DNA from: Caprimulgus europaeus | Taxonomy: Eukaryota; Chordata; Aves; Caprimulgiformes; Caprimulgidae | Length of the DNA stretch: 64,000 nt | NCBI GenBank assembly: GCA_907165065.1 | Contig: OU015528.1 | Span: 25,688,015 to 25,752,014, forward strand | Direction of reading: 5' to 3' | Part shown: positions 35,601 to 48,808 of the stretch, one piece after another | How positions within the stretch are numbered: position 1 is the stretch's first letter | Layout of the letters: the number at the start of each line of letters is the position of its first letter | Notes under the pieces: model-generated | Database searches by the model: none | Seen by the model: only the letters and a program-made list of their open reading frames with translations | Told to the model about the DNA's origin: nothing | Position numbers and translations under genes: made by a program

Positions 35601-36876
35601 AAATTCAATAAAGTACTCTTTCTCCATTGACATTAGAAAAAAAGATTTATCTTAGTCTAACCTATGGTTTGGACCTGTTCAAACAAGTCTAGATCTCTGC
35701 CATATACTGGTTTTTAATACAATAAATACTCCAGACTTCTAAATTACATAAATAGTGCAAGCAGTTGTCAGCCTTGGAACTAACTCTTACATGCAGCTGG
35801 TAGATATGAAGAAGTTGTTTATTTGGGGGAAAAATTACTGTTTTGCTGTCCCATTTTTCTGTTGTTGATCAATTCTCTTTGCACAGTAAAAATATAGTTC
35901 AGTTTCAGGTTTACTATAGATTTTGATCAGGTTCTCCAAGACCAAAGACAAAAGTTCTCTGACATGCCTATTTCATTCTTGGGAGTCAGCTACATGATTT
36001 AATATTTTTACTTTTTATTTAGACAGTTTCTGGTTTGAGATCATAACAAAATGGATGCCCCCAAAGTGCAAGATTCAGTGTTTGAGACTGAAAGTACACT
36101 CAGCTACACAACACTTGGCCTTTGCCTCCAGCTAGCTCTGCCCCAGCTGGGACAGCAGTGTTGTAAGTGTGGGCCAAGAGCCACCATGGAAAACTTCACA
36201 AGACCATATATTCTCTCCTTTCTCATAAGAGAAACAACACTGACAGAGATAATACACCTTTATGTAAAAAAAGCTGCCTTAGAGATCTTAAAATCTCCTG
36301 TTCTGGTGTTTCTCTGGAGTGAAACTCGAGCATGCTCTGCTGTACTTGGTAAGGCTTTCTGTGTGTTTAGGTCTGTATTTGTTTGCCTTATCTGTGCCAT
36401 CTGAGGAAGTAATCCATCTCCTGTGAACAATTCATAATTGTTCAATAATATCTAATCATATGTTTTAAATATGCTGATCATGGGACACCAGAGGCTTTGC
36501 ATTTAATAACAGTCTATCTTAAGGCCTATTGGCTTCACCAAGTCATTTCTCAGGCAAGAAGCACCAGCTCTGGCAGCAGAGGGGGAAGCACACTCCAGGG
36601 CCTGCAATCACTGCCCATGTTTGACTATCTGCTAAGTAAAACCTGGTAATTCTGGCATTAGTTGAATGCCATTCAGTTCTTTATCACCGAAGAAATGACT
36701 GCACCAGCAGTTGTGAGGGAAAACCTACTGAATGAAAGGCTTTTGCTACCTAGAAAAAGAAAAACTAGTGGTCATTGCATCTTTTTATTATAAATTACCA
36801 TTTACACTTCTCTGAGCTCTCCAAAGGACAGGTTATCGTAAAGACTTTTCAGACCATATAAAAATGGAAGAGAAGC

Positions 36877-36900
36877 TTTTTTTTTTTTTTTTTTTTTTTT
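36877..36900. repeat. Poly(T) tract (24 nt)
   Basis: Twenty-four uninterrupted T. No retrotransposon body is recognised upstream or downstream. Confidence 0.9.
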
Positions 36901-37669
36901 GAGATGACTAAGTCCTTGGGCTTTATGCTTACAGGTGTTGTCAAAGAGTATGTTTGGCTGCAAGTCATATTCCAGACTGTGACTTTTTTGAATGCTAAGA
37001 CTAGTAAACTATCCAATACTCCAGCCACATAGAGAAGATTGAACCAGGACTGAAAAGAAGGTCTGAGACATGAATTCCCAAAGAGCTTAAGAGATGCTTC
37101 AGCTAAGGTTCACTGGATTTTATTTTGACAGGCAATAACCAAATACCACTTTTAAAGCCTTATATGAAAAGAAAAAATACATTAGAAACTTGGAAATGGC
37201 TTTGATTTATCCAGTCTGTATGTATATATTTTCATATTTAGCATGCTTAGTGATGATTGATCATCAAGCAGTTTGTAGGGGGTTTCTTTCCTTTTGAACA
37301 CATAGCCTTCAATGTGTTATCTAGACTATAGAAATATCATGTGAATGCTGTGTAAAATTCAAATACAGCAGCACTGCAATCACAAGATTCATACAGCTGA
37401 ACAGTGATGGACTGCTAAGTATAATTTGACTGATTTTTTTTTCTTATTATTTTTCTTCTCATATTTCTCTTTTTGTATTGATTTGACACATTTAAGCCAT
37501 GCAAGATAGCATGGTTGTCATTTATATTTGCAGGCAGCAGAGTCCAAGTATTTCTTTCTTATTTTGAATCTTTCAGTGTATGTGTGTTAGCCTTGTTCAA
37601 GGGCCTGACAATCTAATGGCTTTTCAAGGAAGAGGATGTTATACAGAATTGTGCACCATGTTTGTGTGC

Positions 37670-37684
37670 TTTTTTTTTTTTTTT
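37670..37684. repeat. Poly(T) tract (15 nt)
   Basis: Fifteen uninterrupted T in unique sequence. Confidence 0.9.
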
Positions 37685-37878
37685 GGTTGCTCATGCTTCT
37701 GACCCCTTTCTTCAGTGAACTCAGGAAGAATTAAACACCAAACTTAGGCCAGACTCTCCGTATGGAAAATATAGCCTGTTGTACAGTGAGAGAAAAATTT
37801 TCCTTTTAAAGGCATAACTAGAATAAGTGGTATTCTGAAAACTATGGCATGTGACTTGTGTGGTATTTTAAATGAGCC

Positions 37879-37905
37879 TTTTTTTTTTTTTTTTTTTTTT
37901 TTTTT
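37879..37905. repeat. Poly(T) tract (27 nt)
   Basis: Twenty-seven uninterrupted T in unique sequence, about 200 bases from the previous tract. Confidence 0.9.
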
Positions 37906-38140
37906 CTAAAATGCAATAGAAATTACCAAAGCCAAAGCAAGACTAAAACATAAATGGTAGCTAACACTAAATAATGAAAGCTTTATAGCAATGTCATATG
38001 ACAAGGTAGGGAAGTGGAAGCTGTTGCAATCCTGAAAGGTTTGACTTGGTACAAATAACCTTTCTCATTAAGACAGAGTCTTCACTTTTAAGCATGGCAT
38101 CATTTACATGTCTTTCCTACTGTTTTATATAGTTTTCTTC

Positions 38141-38175
38141 TTTATTTATTTATTTGTTGTTGTTGTTTGTTTGTT
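38141..38175. repeat. (TTTA)n / (TTG)n / (TTTG)n low-complexity run
   Basis: Short adjoining runs of TTTA, TTG and TTTG units. Confidence 0.85.
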
Positions 38176-41100
38176 ATAAAACAAACATCAAGAATATTTT
38201 AATGTCATTTTTGTAATACAACTGGTGCACCTTAGGGTATTGCTAGTCACTGTGTGCCAGAAGTGTCATTGCAAGAGTTATCTGGTGAGGAAGGCAGTAG
38301 GTTGCAAATGTAGAGATGCTATTCTCACCTACACTGGAGTCTTGATATGTAACTTCAGCCATGTTATTTTAGTTTAATTCAGTTCCTATGTATAAATATA
38401 TAACTCCATATATATATAAATGAGGATAATAATGGTTAAAGACACGTAATGGTGGTATGAGGTGTGTGCTGATTATTCCTTACTTGAAGACAAAGTTAAG
38501 ATTTAAAACAATGATTGTATAGTATGCTGTGTACTTATAAACTGTATATACTGACTAGATGCCCATTAGGGTGAAAACTACTGTTCTGACCTTAGGACAG
38601 TCATCTCCAATGGAACACCATGAGATGCTTATATACAGCTATATTGTCCAAGTAAATCAACCCCTTTGAGAAGCAGCATACATAGGTTAGCTTGGCATGG
38701 TGCAGTGCCAAGACAGGTGTACCAAGTCTGCAATTCAAGCTATTGTATCTATATATTCTGCACTGAGACAGGCATTTGCAGAGCTGTGGTAGCCTGTGAA
38801 GAGCTAGGAGGACCAGCATGAACAATGTGCTGCATCCCGACATTTTCATTTACTCTTGAAGCACTGCTGGATCCTGGCTCATAGACGAAGAAATGGTTTA
38901 TTTGGGCTCCCTACATAAGTGTAGATACCCAATCTCAATGGTGTGACCATGCTTTTCTGTTACAGTATGATAAAGGAGCTTGGATACTGTGCTGTCTGAA
39001 TGATTTATCAGTCATCTGAACTACATGTTGTAGTAGACTCTGCTGTAGGCACCATGGCAAGAGATGTGAAAGTGATCACTGCCCTGCTGGTCTTACAGTG
39101 CAACAGTGTGGTAGCAGTGGAGGTGGAAGGCGCTGCAGTGTGGAAGCAGGGTGTGAGTTGGCAAATGTGTTGCCAGATCTTCCTGTAGTTTATACTGAGT
39201 GTCTTAAGGAGATGCCGTACTAACACTGTGAAAATATACAAAGAGAGCAAGGGAAAATAAATTTGTGGGGAAGGGAAGTAAACTGGACACTGGAGGACCA
39301 AGGAATCTAGAGAAAATGGTGCTTGTAGCACAGAAGGAATAGTTGCAAAAGCAGTCTTGATTTATGCTGCCTATTTTTCTTTTCTGATTTATTATTTATT
39401 TTTGTTCAATACAATAAAAAATTCATCACATACAGATCAACATTTTACTTGTCCTTAAAGGATGAATTAAAATAATACAGCTTTTTAAAAGGATGCACTA
39501 ATATAAATATGCACTTATTACTCTGAAGGCCAGAATCACTTATTTCTAAAGATACATTTTCAATAAATGCAACTGATAATATAGGAGACAAGTACAAAAA
39601 TCAGCAAGTCTGTAAGTAGGTAGGAGATGGATATATTTCAAAAGTCTATCTAGCAGATGTAAAATAAATCAGACATTTTCAATTGCATTATCTACCTGTG
39701 GTAATGTGAAATAGGTCAGCAATGTCATTTTAAAAAGACCATTTATACGCTGCAAAGTTCAATAATGCATAAATATTTTTCATGACTCAGAATGCTGACA
39801 ACTCTCAGAAACATGTGTCCTAAAAATGACTGAGAGCTTATTAGGCATAATACATTAGAAATATGTATATTCTTGAGTAAACAAATGTTTGTTACCATAT
39901 GCAGTGATCCACAGTAATCTTTGTCTGGAATGAAATAACGTAACCAATTTCACCCTGCAATCACACCTCAGCTTGTTCTGGCCATGGTGAAGACAAAAAG
40001 CATCAACTATTATTTCCATCTCATGCCTGGCAGATCGACTTTAAAGCTGAGCAGGCCTGGCAACAAAATATTTTTTGTTAAATTGGGCAAACCAAATATT
40101 TTTCTATGGTTTTTCAAAATCTGCAAATTCACTTGGCAGTGGCTACTCACTCTTCAGTGCTGATGATGCTTAGAGTATCTTGTAGGCCTTACAATGTACA
40201 AAGTACTCATGGCACCCTCTTTCAATGCTCTGGCCTCAGTAGATTCCATCAAACCTTTATAGATGTGCACAGCTAGAGCAGGTAATGTGCAGTGGGCATT
40301 CTTGGAGACATCTTGGTTTGAGTGGGAGCCTGCTACCTTGCCTGAGCTGTCTACCTCTTACAAGTAGGATGCTGTTCTCTAGACCCAGTGACACAACATA
40401 CTGGAGCCTTGTAGAAAACTAGGTGGTTACAACAGACATTTCTTACAGTATGCATTAATTAAAAAAGATTCTGCTTTAGTAAGGAGTGTAACAAAAAAAA
40501 AAGTTTATTCTTGACAGAGTTTCCTTCAGTTAGTCTTCACATAAATTCAGTTCACTGTCCCTTTTTCTTTTAAAAAATCCATTTATCGAAAATGACAGGT
40601 AGTATTTTTAGATTATGTTGTCAGAATGTAAAGTATGTTATGTACTTTGATGAACAATCAGAGGTAAAAGCATATCAATAAATAAGTGATGCAGGTCTGA
40701 TGTGTTCCCCTCTGACCCCCTCCACTGGAGTATTTTTGGCAGAAATTGCTGGTAACTGTCACATTATTATGTAGCATCTCATTAAAGGAAAATATGTATT
40801 CGAATAAACTGTACATTGCAGATATAAATGAAAAGATATGGAAAAAATGACAGATGTTAAAACATAGCTTAGCTTTTTAAAGCTGTGTAGGCTTCCTCTG
40901 CCTTAGAAGAGGGAAATAAAAACAGAAGTAGTGGAAATAAATTTTATACAGGCAAATTGCTTAAATTGTTTTTGCTGTAAAAGAGTGTATGAAGGTTAAT
41001 CCTGGAGCCACGGGCAGCCTGTGGATTCCAGCAGGCTGTACGGGTCACTGTAGGTGACAAACTGATGGTGTAAGGTGCAATAAGCTGATGATGCTTTCTT

Positions 41101-43076
41101 TCCTCCTTGCCTCTCTCAAACTTGCTGCTGTGCTTTGAAAAAATGACAGCATGGTCCAGTGGATTTCATTTTTATGTGTGCATTCATCTGCAGTGACAGT
41201 GAGGAGCCAAGCATTGTGTAATTTCAAAGTATTTAATATCAATGGAGAAAAAGTAAATCTTCCCTTGCTCACATTTTCTTTCCTGAAGGCTCTGGTGTAG
41301 CTGTGCTGTAATAAAACTGTCATGCAACTGCCAGAACCAGCCCTGCAATTCGGCCTGTTTGTGTGCATAATGTATATTTTGTCAGGACTGGTCTGGGCAG
41401 CGCTGTCAAACGTTGTGCTATAAAAAAGCCTGTCATTGGGGGAGGACAAGAAAACTACAGGAGTGCTGGAGTAGTACTTGCTACTCTGGAGAACAATCAA
41501 AAATAGTTCAAATGCCAAAGAGTTTGTCTCTACTTTGATGTGAAAGGGAAGTGGTAGAGGAGGACCCTTATCCCTCCTCTAGTGTGATTCAGCATCACTG
41601 AGTCCTTGATGTTTAGCTTGATTTGGGGCTCTGGTGTCACGTGTGTGTCTCTCTCCATTAGTAGAACTGGCTGGCTGCCAATGCTTGCAAAAGTTGGTGT
41701 AATCCTCCCTCTGAGGAGGTACCTGCACTGCTTTTCTCCAGTGTACAATGTCCCATACAGCTTCTGCTGCACTTTCACGCAAAGCTGCGCCTCCTGGTAT
41801 CATGGGCCCTTCTTCCTCCCCATGTGCTAGAAAGGATTTAGAAATGTGGTAACTGCCCTGGCGTCTTTATAAGCCATTATCGCCATGTTGGAAGTTCATT
41901 TATTTTAGTTTATTTACTGCACACTCAAGTTGTTACTGAATTATTGAGCTTCTGTGTAAATAAAAGTCTTTATGTGAGGGGAGATACTATGCTGTTAACA
42001 TCTGCTGCAAGCTGGGCTCTGTGGTTTGTGCCAGAGTCCTGGGAGTACAACTTGGGAGGGCTTGGAAAAGCAGCTGTTGAACAAGAAGCTAAATGAAACT
42101 TTATCATTTTTTCTCTCCATCAGAAACGCACAGTTTTCAACTATTTTCTGTCAAAATTCGGAGATTGATAGTGCATTCTTATTTAGAATATTGGCAATTC
42201 ATTTAAACAATTAATATTGTGATGTATTCTTGTTGCTGTTTTTTCCCAACATTCATGGGTTTGTTTGTTGTTGGTTTTTTTTTGCAAGGTAATGTGTGGT
42301 CTAAAATAGGAAGCTTTTCTTCAGCAATCTACAAACTGACAGAGCAGTCAGAGAAGATGTGAAACAATGGTTCTTGTAGAAAATACTGATGGCAAATTAC
42401 ATTCTCAGTCTCTAATGACCAGTAAGCATCTGTTGTGTTTTTTTTTCTTTTGCATTAAGCAATATTACAAGGTGACACGAGACATTTCTGCTCCTTTAAT
42501 AAAAATGCTGTTGAAAAGTACTGGTGAGCTTCCCCCTAGATTCAGCTTCCACTTTGCATTCAGTGGTGCTGCATAAACAAGTTTATTTCAAAGGCCTGCA
42601 CAAACACAAGCAAAACACGCAGCTGAACGTATCGTAAAATGGTGTGAAAGTAAGTGAGGATCTGTAGAGTAAGTAGAAGTTAGTTAAAAGTAATTATTAT
42701 TGACTTTATGTTGGCATTGTCTCTTCTACTCAGGAAAGAAATAGTTTATCGTAGTTTCTGTGGAAAATATTCAGGGAAAGTTCCATGGTTAGTAACTGAG
42801 AAAAATGGCGTAAGTTTCCTGTCCTTCAGTTGGAAGATACATAGTAGAAGATATTTCTTGCAAAGTAAATAGTTGTGAAAGTGAAACAACAAAAAAAGTT
42901 CAAAAATCACTGAAAGGGATATTTTTCCAACATGTTTTTCAGGATGACAAAAAAAGAAAATAAATACTGAAATATTTCTAACCACGGCTCATCTACCTTA
43001 TCTTTCAATTGTCTTTTCACTGAGGAAAAGTAGATTTTATTTTTTATTTAATTCAAATTATAAGATTCCAAATTAA

Positions 43077-43126
43077 AAATCTTTAATAGAACTGTTTAGT
43101 TCTATTTTTAAATCTTTAATAGAACT
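43077..43126. repeat. 17-bp direct repeat enclosing a 9-bp hairpin
   Basis: AAATCTTTAATAGAACT occurs at 43077-43093 and again at 43110-43126. Within the first copy AATAGAACT (43085-43093) is the exact inverse of AGTTCTATT (43098-43106), with GTTT as the loop. The arrangement is a local duplication plus a perfect short stem. It is too small for a microRNA precursor and is probably non-functional. Confidence 0.85.
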
Positions 43127-44393
43127 TGGGGAAGATTTAACTTGCAGACTGTTAGGCATCTCTTGGATGGCCAAGAGATAGCAATTAAAAGAAGTGAGAA
43201 TTAGTTTAGCATGTATTGGGGAACTTTGTAAGATCAGTTTCTATAAATTTGTATAAAACACGGGAAACTTTATATACAATTTTTTGAAGGTTCAAGTTGG
43301 AAGCTAGTTAAATAGTCTTTGGTTAGAACATCCAAGAAAAAACTGCAACAAATCATTGTATTATTCCTCAGTGTTTATGAATGCTTTCAGATTTTATCTA
43401 GACCTGTCAAGAGTGCAGTACAGTTCAGCTCCCATCTACAGCTGCAACCTCTCAAGGGGGATTTGCAAGACAGACTTGCGTGTGAGCAGTGTTTGAGGTG
43501 GGGGGGAAAAAGGAAGATTTTTTGAGAGTAAAGTGACCTTAGAAAAGTCTTCGGATATTTTCCTTTATCAATTTCAAGTCAGTCATGATGAGCACAAGAA
43601 ATTCCGATTTGGAGCAGAATTAATTTTGGGTTAGAAAGCCAGAGAGGAAGATGATGCTATAGCAGTAGGAGCAGTGGCTCGTTTTGATGTGCTCAAGGGT
43701 CACTTCGCACCTTAACCCATTGTTCAGGCCAAATAGTATGGTGTTGCAGGCAACTGATTGTTTTCTAGGGGAGCAGAAAAGGAAATGATCCGTGTAATGG
43801 AGACCTCTAATTATGTTAAAGTGGATGAGCAGGCTGAGATGTAACTATCAAAGGCAGCTCTGGCGTATCAGGACTAATTAGCTTTCAGTTGCCACTGGCC
43901 CTGCTAGACTAATAAGGCTAACTCTGGCAGAACCACTTAGATGTCTCTGTACAGTTCAGAGGAAGCACATACTGATTTGCTGGTAGGATGCACACCTTGT
44001 TTTTTAGGAAGCAGCATGCATTTGGCCTGTTTAATTTCTTGATATTCCTTCTGTCTTTCCTTTCCCTGGGACTATTCAAAATGTAGAGTAGGACTATGCA
44101 AAAGCAGCTGTGCTTTTGCAGCTCTGCTTTACAGCTTCAGGCAGTAGACTGCCTGGAATACCACTTGAGCTCATCTAAAGCATCAAATACCATCAGAGCT
44201 AAAATACCTAACTTTAGAATATCAGTTTTTTATCCAAGTAACAGGCTGTTTGGTGGATTTCCTAATCCAAAAGTAAAACTGTAATTTTGAAAAAGCTTGG
44301 ATTCTGAAAGGTGAAACTTCTTTTGAATACAAAGGAATAATAATGTTGGTTATAATATGACACAGATGATCAGAAGTTTAGGATTTCTGTCTT

Positions 44394-45016
44394 TGTGGTG
44401 GTTTCACTTGGCTAGCAGCCAAACAGCCATTTGCTCATTCCCCTCCTGACAGGGATAGAATAGGAGAGAACTGGGGGGTAAAGGTAAAGAAACTTGTTGG
44501 TTAGGATACGACCAATTTAATAATTAAAATATAATAGTAATGATATTAAAATAATAATGATAACAATAGTGATAAAATATGCAAGTGAGTGATCCACAGT
44601 GCAATTGCTGACCAAGCCAAGCCTTTTCTCAGATAACAATCCTGGAGGAGCGACAATCCTGAAACCACAATCCCAGAAGCTTGAGAGCCTGAGAGAAAGT
44701 CAGAGAGAGCAAGAGAGAGAGAGACCCTCGTTAATATACTGAACATGATGTTCATATATCACATATATGATATGGAATATCTTATTGGCATATCCAAATA
44801 CCAGTCCAGCTTATTAATTTAAATATTAATTGCCCCTCCCCCCCCAAGATCTTACACTTGTAGACTAGCAAAACACAAAGTTCTTCAACTTCCAGCAACA
44901 ACATTGGCATGATATCAATGTTTTTCTCATAACAAATCCCATATTGAAATCCAAACACAGTGGTATTTGAGCTAATAACAAGAAACCTAGCTCTGACTCA
45001 GCTAAAAACCAGGACA
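44394..45016 (-). mobile_element. Solo LTR, ERVL-like endogenous retrovirus (family A, copy 3)
   Basis: A 623-bp LTR. On the minus strand it starts TGTCCTGGTTTTTAGC and ends GAAACCACCACA. It matches copy 1 (5507-6123) directly and copies 2 and 4 in reverse complement, including the AATATACTGAACATGATGT block and the AACAAATCCCATATTG block. GTCTT at 44389-44393 and GTCTT at 45017-45021 form a perfect 5-bp target-site duplication, which fixes both ends. A GA-rich run near 44700-44722 and a C run near 44837 are internal. No proviral genes remain. Minus-strand frames at 44546 and 44865 lie inside it and are shadows. Confidence 0.95.
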
Positions 45017-45576
45017 GTCTTAAGGATGCAGAAGCAGCAGAGCCAGTCACAACAGGAATCTAACTTTAAAAGAATGAGAATTCATGAAATACTAATATTT
45101 TTCTTGGATGACATTGCGTATACAGAACTGATTTTGTGATGGGTCATTTAAAACTGAATGTAGCATTTAGTTTCTTTCTGTATTTTTGCTAGTTCTCAGC
45201 TGTCCTAGAGTCTCACTTTATTTGAATACACTTAACTGTGAAAAAAATCTGTTAAAAGCATTCCCAGTTTGAATATGCCCTACTTTTAGCAATTAATCTG
45301 TCACCATGTCCATCTCAGCAAGTTTTTTTCTCCTATTTGTTTTCTGCTAAGCATAGTTTCTTGGCAATTACCTAATTATGTGAATTTCAGAAATGTAGTT
45401 TGCTTGCTAGGGAACACCATGGTCAGGGTTCTCTTAAAACCATACTGGATAATCATGGGAGTTGGAGAGTTATTTTCCTTTTAATTTTCCAAGTTTTGAA
45501 AAAGAAAAAGCACAGCAGAAATTAGATTTGATAAAAACATGGCCTTCTGGGTTTGATTATTGAGGTTTCCTTAATA

Positions 45577-45693
45577 TAAAATAAAATAAAATAAAATAAA
45601 ATAAAATAAAATAAAATAAAATCTAAAATAAAATAAAATAAATAAATAATTAATAATAATAATGAAAAAAACCAAACAAACAAACAAACAAAA
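45577..45693. repeat. Compound microsatellite (TAAAA)n-(AAT)n-(CAAA)n
   Basis: (TAAAA)n runs from 45577 to about 45640 with one TCTAAAA interruption, followed by TAA/AAT units to about 45663 and CAAA units at about 45672-45693. Such A-rich compound runs are usually length-polymorphic. No retrotransposon body precedes it, so it is not clearly a poly(A)-tail expansion. Confidence 0.92.
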
Positions 45694-48600
45694 AAACACA
45701 AGAAGATTGGACCACTCAGGCAAAAGGAAACTAGTCTTTCTCGGGAGATGACCAGCCTCCTCTATAATCTTTGTTAATGAGTTGAAGTATAAACCCTTAA
45801 AAAGTATACTCAACCTCTTTTTTCATCAAAAATAGATAGTTACAGGATGTGAACCAGGAAAAAAAACAAACAAAAATAAATTCTTAAATAACAACCTTAA
45901 AAATAAGTAAGCCAAGACATGTTAACAGTCTGTACAGATCTTGCTGTGTCAATCCTGTAGCAGGCACTTTCTTAATATTTTGTAAACAATTTTGATCTCC
46001 TAGAAATTCTCATCCACATAAAATCCTCATCATCTTCATTAGTGGTTTATGCCCCTGCTGCAAATGGATACATATTTATTACAGAAAATTACTTCTATTG
46101 GGTACTCCATGCAGTAGTTGATAAAGTGAATGTGTGGCATACAGGATAAACTCCCTTCATAAAGTTTTAATTTTCTGACTATCAAAACGTTATTACATCT
46201 CAAAACTCATTCTCCAAGTGAAAAAGATATTTTTGCTATGTGTTTGGTGCTAAATTTCATTGTAACTCATAGGCAAGTGTTGACTTTTTAAGGGCAATGA
46301 AACAAAACATTGCAAAATTTGTGCCATTTTGTTTTTTTCATCACCTGATTTATTTTGGAGAATTACCATGTAAATAAAAATGTAAGAAATTACTTTCTCA
46401 CCTGGTAATGAGGCAATCTGAAATTGAATGGAGGAACCAGTTCTCATTTGCAGTAAAAAACAATTTCCTGGCTACAGTGCTGCAAAGGGGCTTCAGTGTG
46501 AATAATGTTTAGTAACACTGTGAACATTAAAGCAATTCACTTAATTTTGGGGAAGTGTAAGTATGTGTCAAAGTCCATCAGCCTCTAGAACATTAGAAGT
46601 CTGCATAATAAGCCATTTAGGATTTTTTTTTTTTTTTCTGAGGCTGTTTGTGGCTGTTAGCTTACTACTAGCTTGGGTACTATTGCCCAATTTCATAAGC
46701 CATCCACTTAGGCCAGGCCAAAGCTTGCAGGAGGTGTGGAAGTTTACCAGGCATAGTCCAGCCAGCCATGAGGCACAACTCAGCCTTGACACAACAGAAT
46801 TGGAGTTTGGCTGTGTTGTAAAGGGAGAGATGTTATCTTTTGGTGGTGTTAAAAGTGAAATAATAACTTTCCTTTAAAGTCATTGTGCCTTATATAACCT
46901 TTGATTTTGAAGCTTAGCCTTAATAGGCAACTGTATGGCTGATGTATGTGTGCTCCTGAGAGGACAAATTCAGAAAATGGTGACCAGCAAGCAGTGAACC
47001 AAATCTAGAAGTTGCACATCATATAATCCATCATCTTTGCAACACAAAGCAAACACGCGCTCCCTGCTTTCAAGGGACCGTGCTGGGGAGGGCAAGGTTC
47101 AAAGCACCATGCTTGAGAGAGCAAGAGTTTCCTAAGCAGTGTGCATCTGTTATTGTAGTACTTTTGTGATGCAGAAAGATGAATGACCTTCTCTGAGTTC
47201 CTAGAATATGGGGAAACCTAGGAGGACGTGGTTACTGTTGAGATCAGAGATCAGAAGTAGAGGTAGTGCAGGATGCTGTTTCCAGTTTGATTGGTGGAAA
47301 TCTTAAGAGTGACTTCAGTCAGAGCAGAATCTGGCTATTATTTTACAAGCTTTTATCAGAGCCCAGATGGAAGAAGTTGTTTCTTTATTGGCACAGGTTT
47401 CCAGAAATAACTACTCAAGTAAGAGGGAACCTTGTAACTTATGACTAGCATCACATAATAACACCAACATATGTTTTTCCTTGTTCTTTTTTTTGGTGAG
47501 ATTTAAGCACTAGAAGGCCCTTTGAGACATGTTAGAGCCATAAAAAGGCACTTGAATATCTGTAGCAAAGACTGGTATAAGGGGTCAGGAATTTTGTTTT
47601 CTCCCTGTCAAGGAGAATGAGTAAGATCTGACCTCAGAGGCAGGAGGGAATTGGTGTAGTAAAAGGGACTGCCTCAACAATCTTTTCTGTGGAAGATAAG
47701 ATGCGTTTACTATGTCCAGTGTACTCCTAAGGTAGAGGGGAAGGAAGGTCCTTGGCCCAGGAGGATTCTGTTCTACAGGAGCTGCTGGTCTCAGCCAGCA
47801 AGACCAAGGTATGTTGTTCTCTCTGGGAGAGCTCTTGTCTGGGTAGGTGCTGCAGAAGCTGTGCAGTCCTTGATAGTAGTGACTAGGATGGCTCTGAGGA
47901 TGCCCCACAGCAGCAAACATTTCCTCTCTTGAGGAGGCCAGTCTGTTGTAGACTTGTCTGTCTTCCCTCCTTTCTTCTGACATAAGAGAAATTTTTCTTG
48001 GGATGCAGATCTTTTTTAATAAAATGAATATTCTGTAGTGATTTATTGCTTGTTTCTTCTAATTTTGTATCCCTTGTCCTTACTAAGGGAAAGGATGGAA
48101 AGCAAAGTGAGGGTGAATACTGTTTTCCTAACCTGGTAGATGGTCAGGGAGTTCTCTGGGGTTTAAACTGACTTTCTTCCCTTATTTGGGCACCCAAGTC
48201 AATGGCTGTCAACAAAACAGAATGGATGATACAGAGGGGAAAAAAAACCAGATTGGTAATTAATTGTGGTTAATTGGTGTAATTAATAAACTTGCTTCTG
48301 AAAGCAGTCCCTTGTGCAGGATGAGAGTGAGCTAGAAGCCAGCTATTCCCTCATTTGCTTTGTAAGAATTCTCCTAATGTTTTGTGATTCACAGTCTGGA
48401 AAATACCCATTTATTGTTATCAGAATAACAGGTACTTTATATGTTGTACGTGCACAAACAAGCTACCACACTACTCTCTGCCTTCATTCCTTCCCACCTG
48501 TCATTTGCATGTTTCAGTTTCACTGACTTTGAAATCTGAGGGAGCTGAACCCTGGTGTTTGAAGTGGCTCAGACTGTGCTGGATCCAGATTTTGTGACTT

Positions 48601-48790
48601 GCTGGCAGCTTCAGCAATGGAGTTGTACTACTGCACATCTGGAGAGGAGAAAACACCTCACCTATTATGCATTGGAAGAGCAGGTGGCAGCCATGCAGCA
48701 TGGGATGATTTGCAAGCACAAGAGGAACATCTGACTATTTGAGCTGTATTTGCTGTTCAAACAGCTGCTCTGTGTCTTCTGGATCAGGGG

Positions 48791-48808
48791 AAAAAAAAAA
48801 AAAAAAAA
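48791..48808. repeat. Poly(A) tract (18 nt)
   Basis: Eighteen uninterrupted A in unique sequence; no retrocopy is recognised next to it. Confidence 0.9.

Larger units (their letters stand above)
34894..44388. other. Mostly unique non-coding DNA
   Basis: No gene is recognised. Contents are a possible LTR at about 35160-35600, a CTCF-like motif at 36571-36590, T tracts at 36877-36900, 37670-37684 and 37879-37905, a T-rich low-complexity run at 38141-38175, a hairpin with a direct repeat at 43077-43126, and a 157-residue minus-strand frame at 41045-41518 with no recognisable content. The rest is ordinary AT-rich unique sequence. Confidence 0.5.

Noticed and set aside
36051-36404. 117-residue plus-strand frame with a reasonable start context
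   Set aside because: No domain, no signal peptide, no splice sites that frame it as an exon, and no similarity that I recognise.
45571-45813. 80-residue minus-strand frame with repeated FILFY units
   Set aside because: It is a translation of the (TAAAA)n microsatellite.
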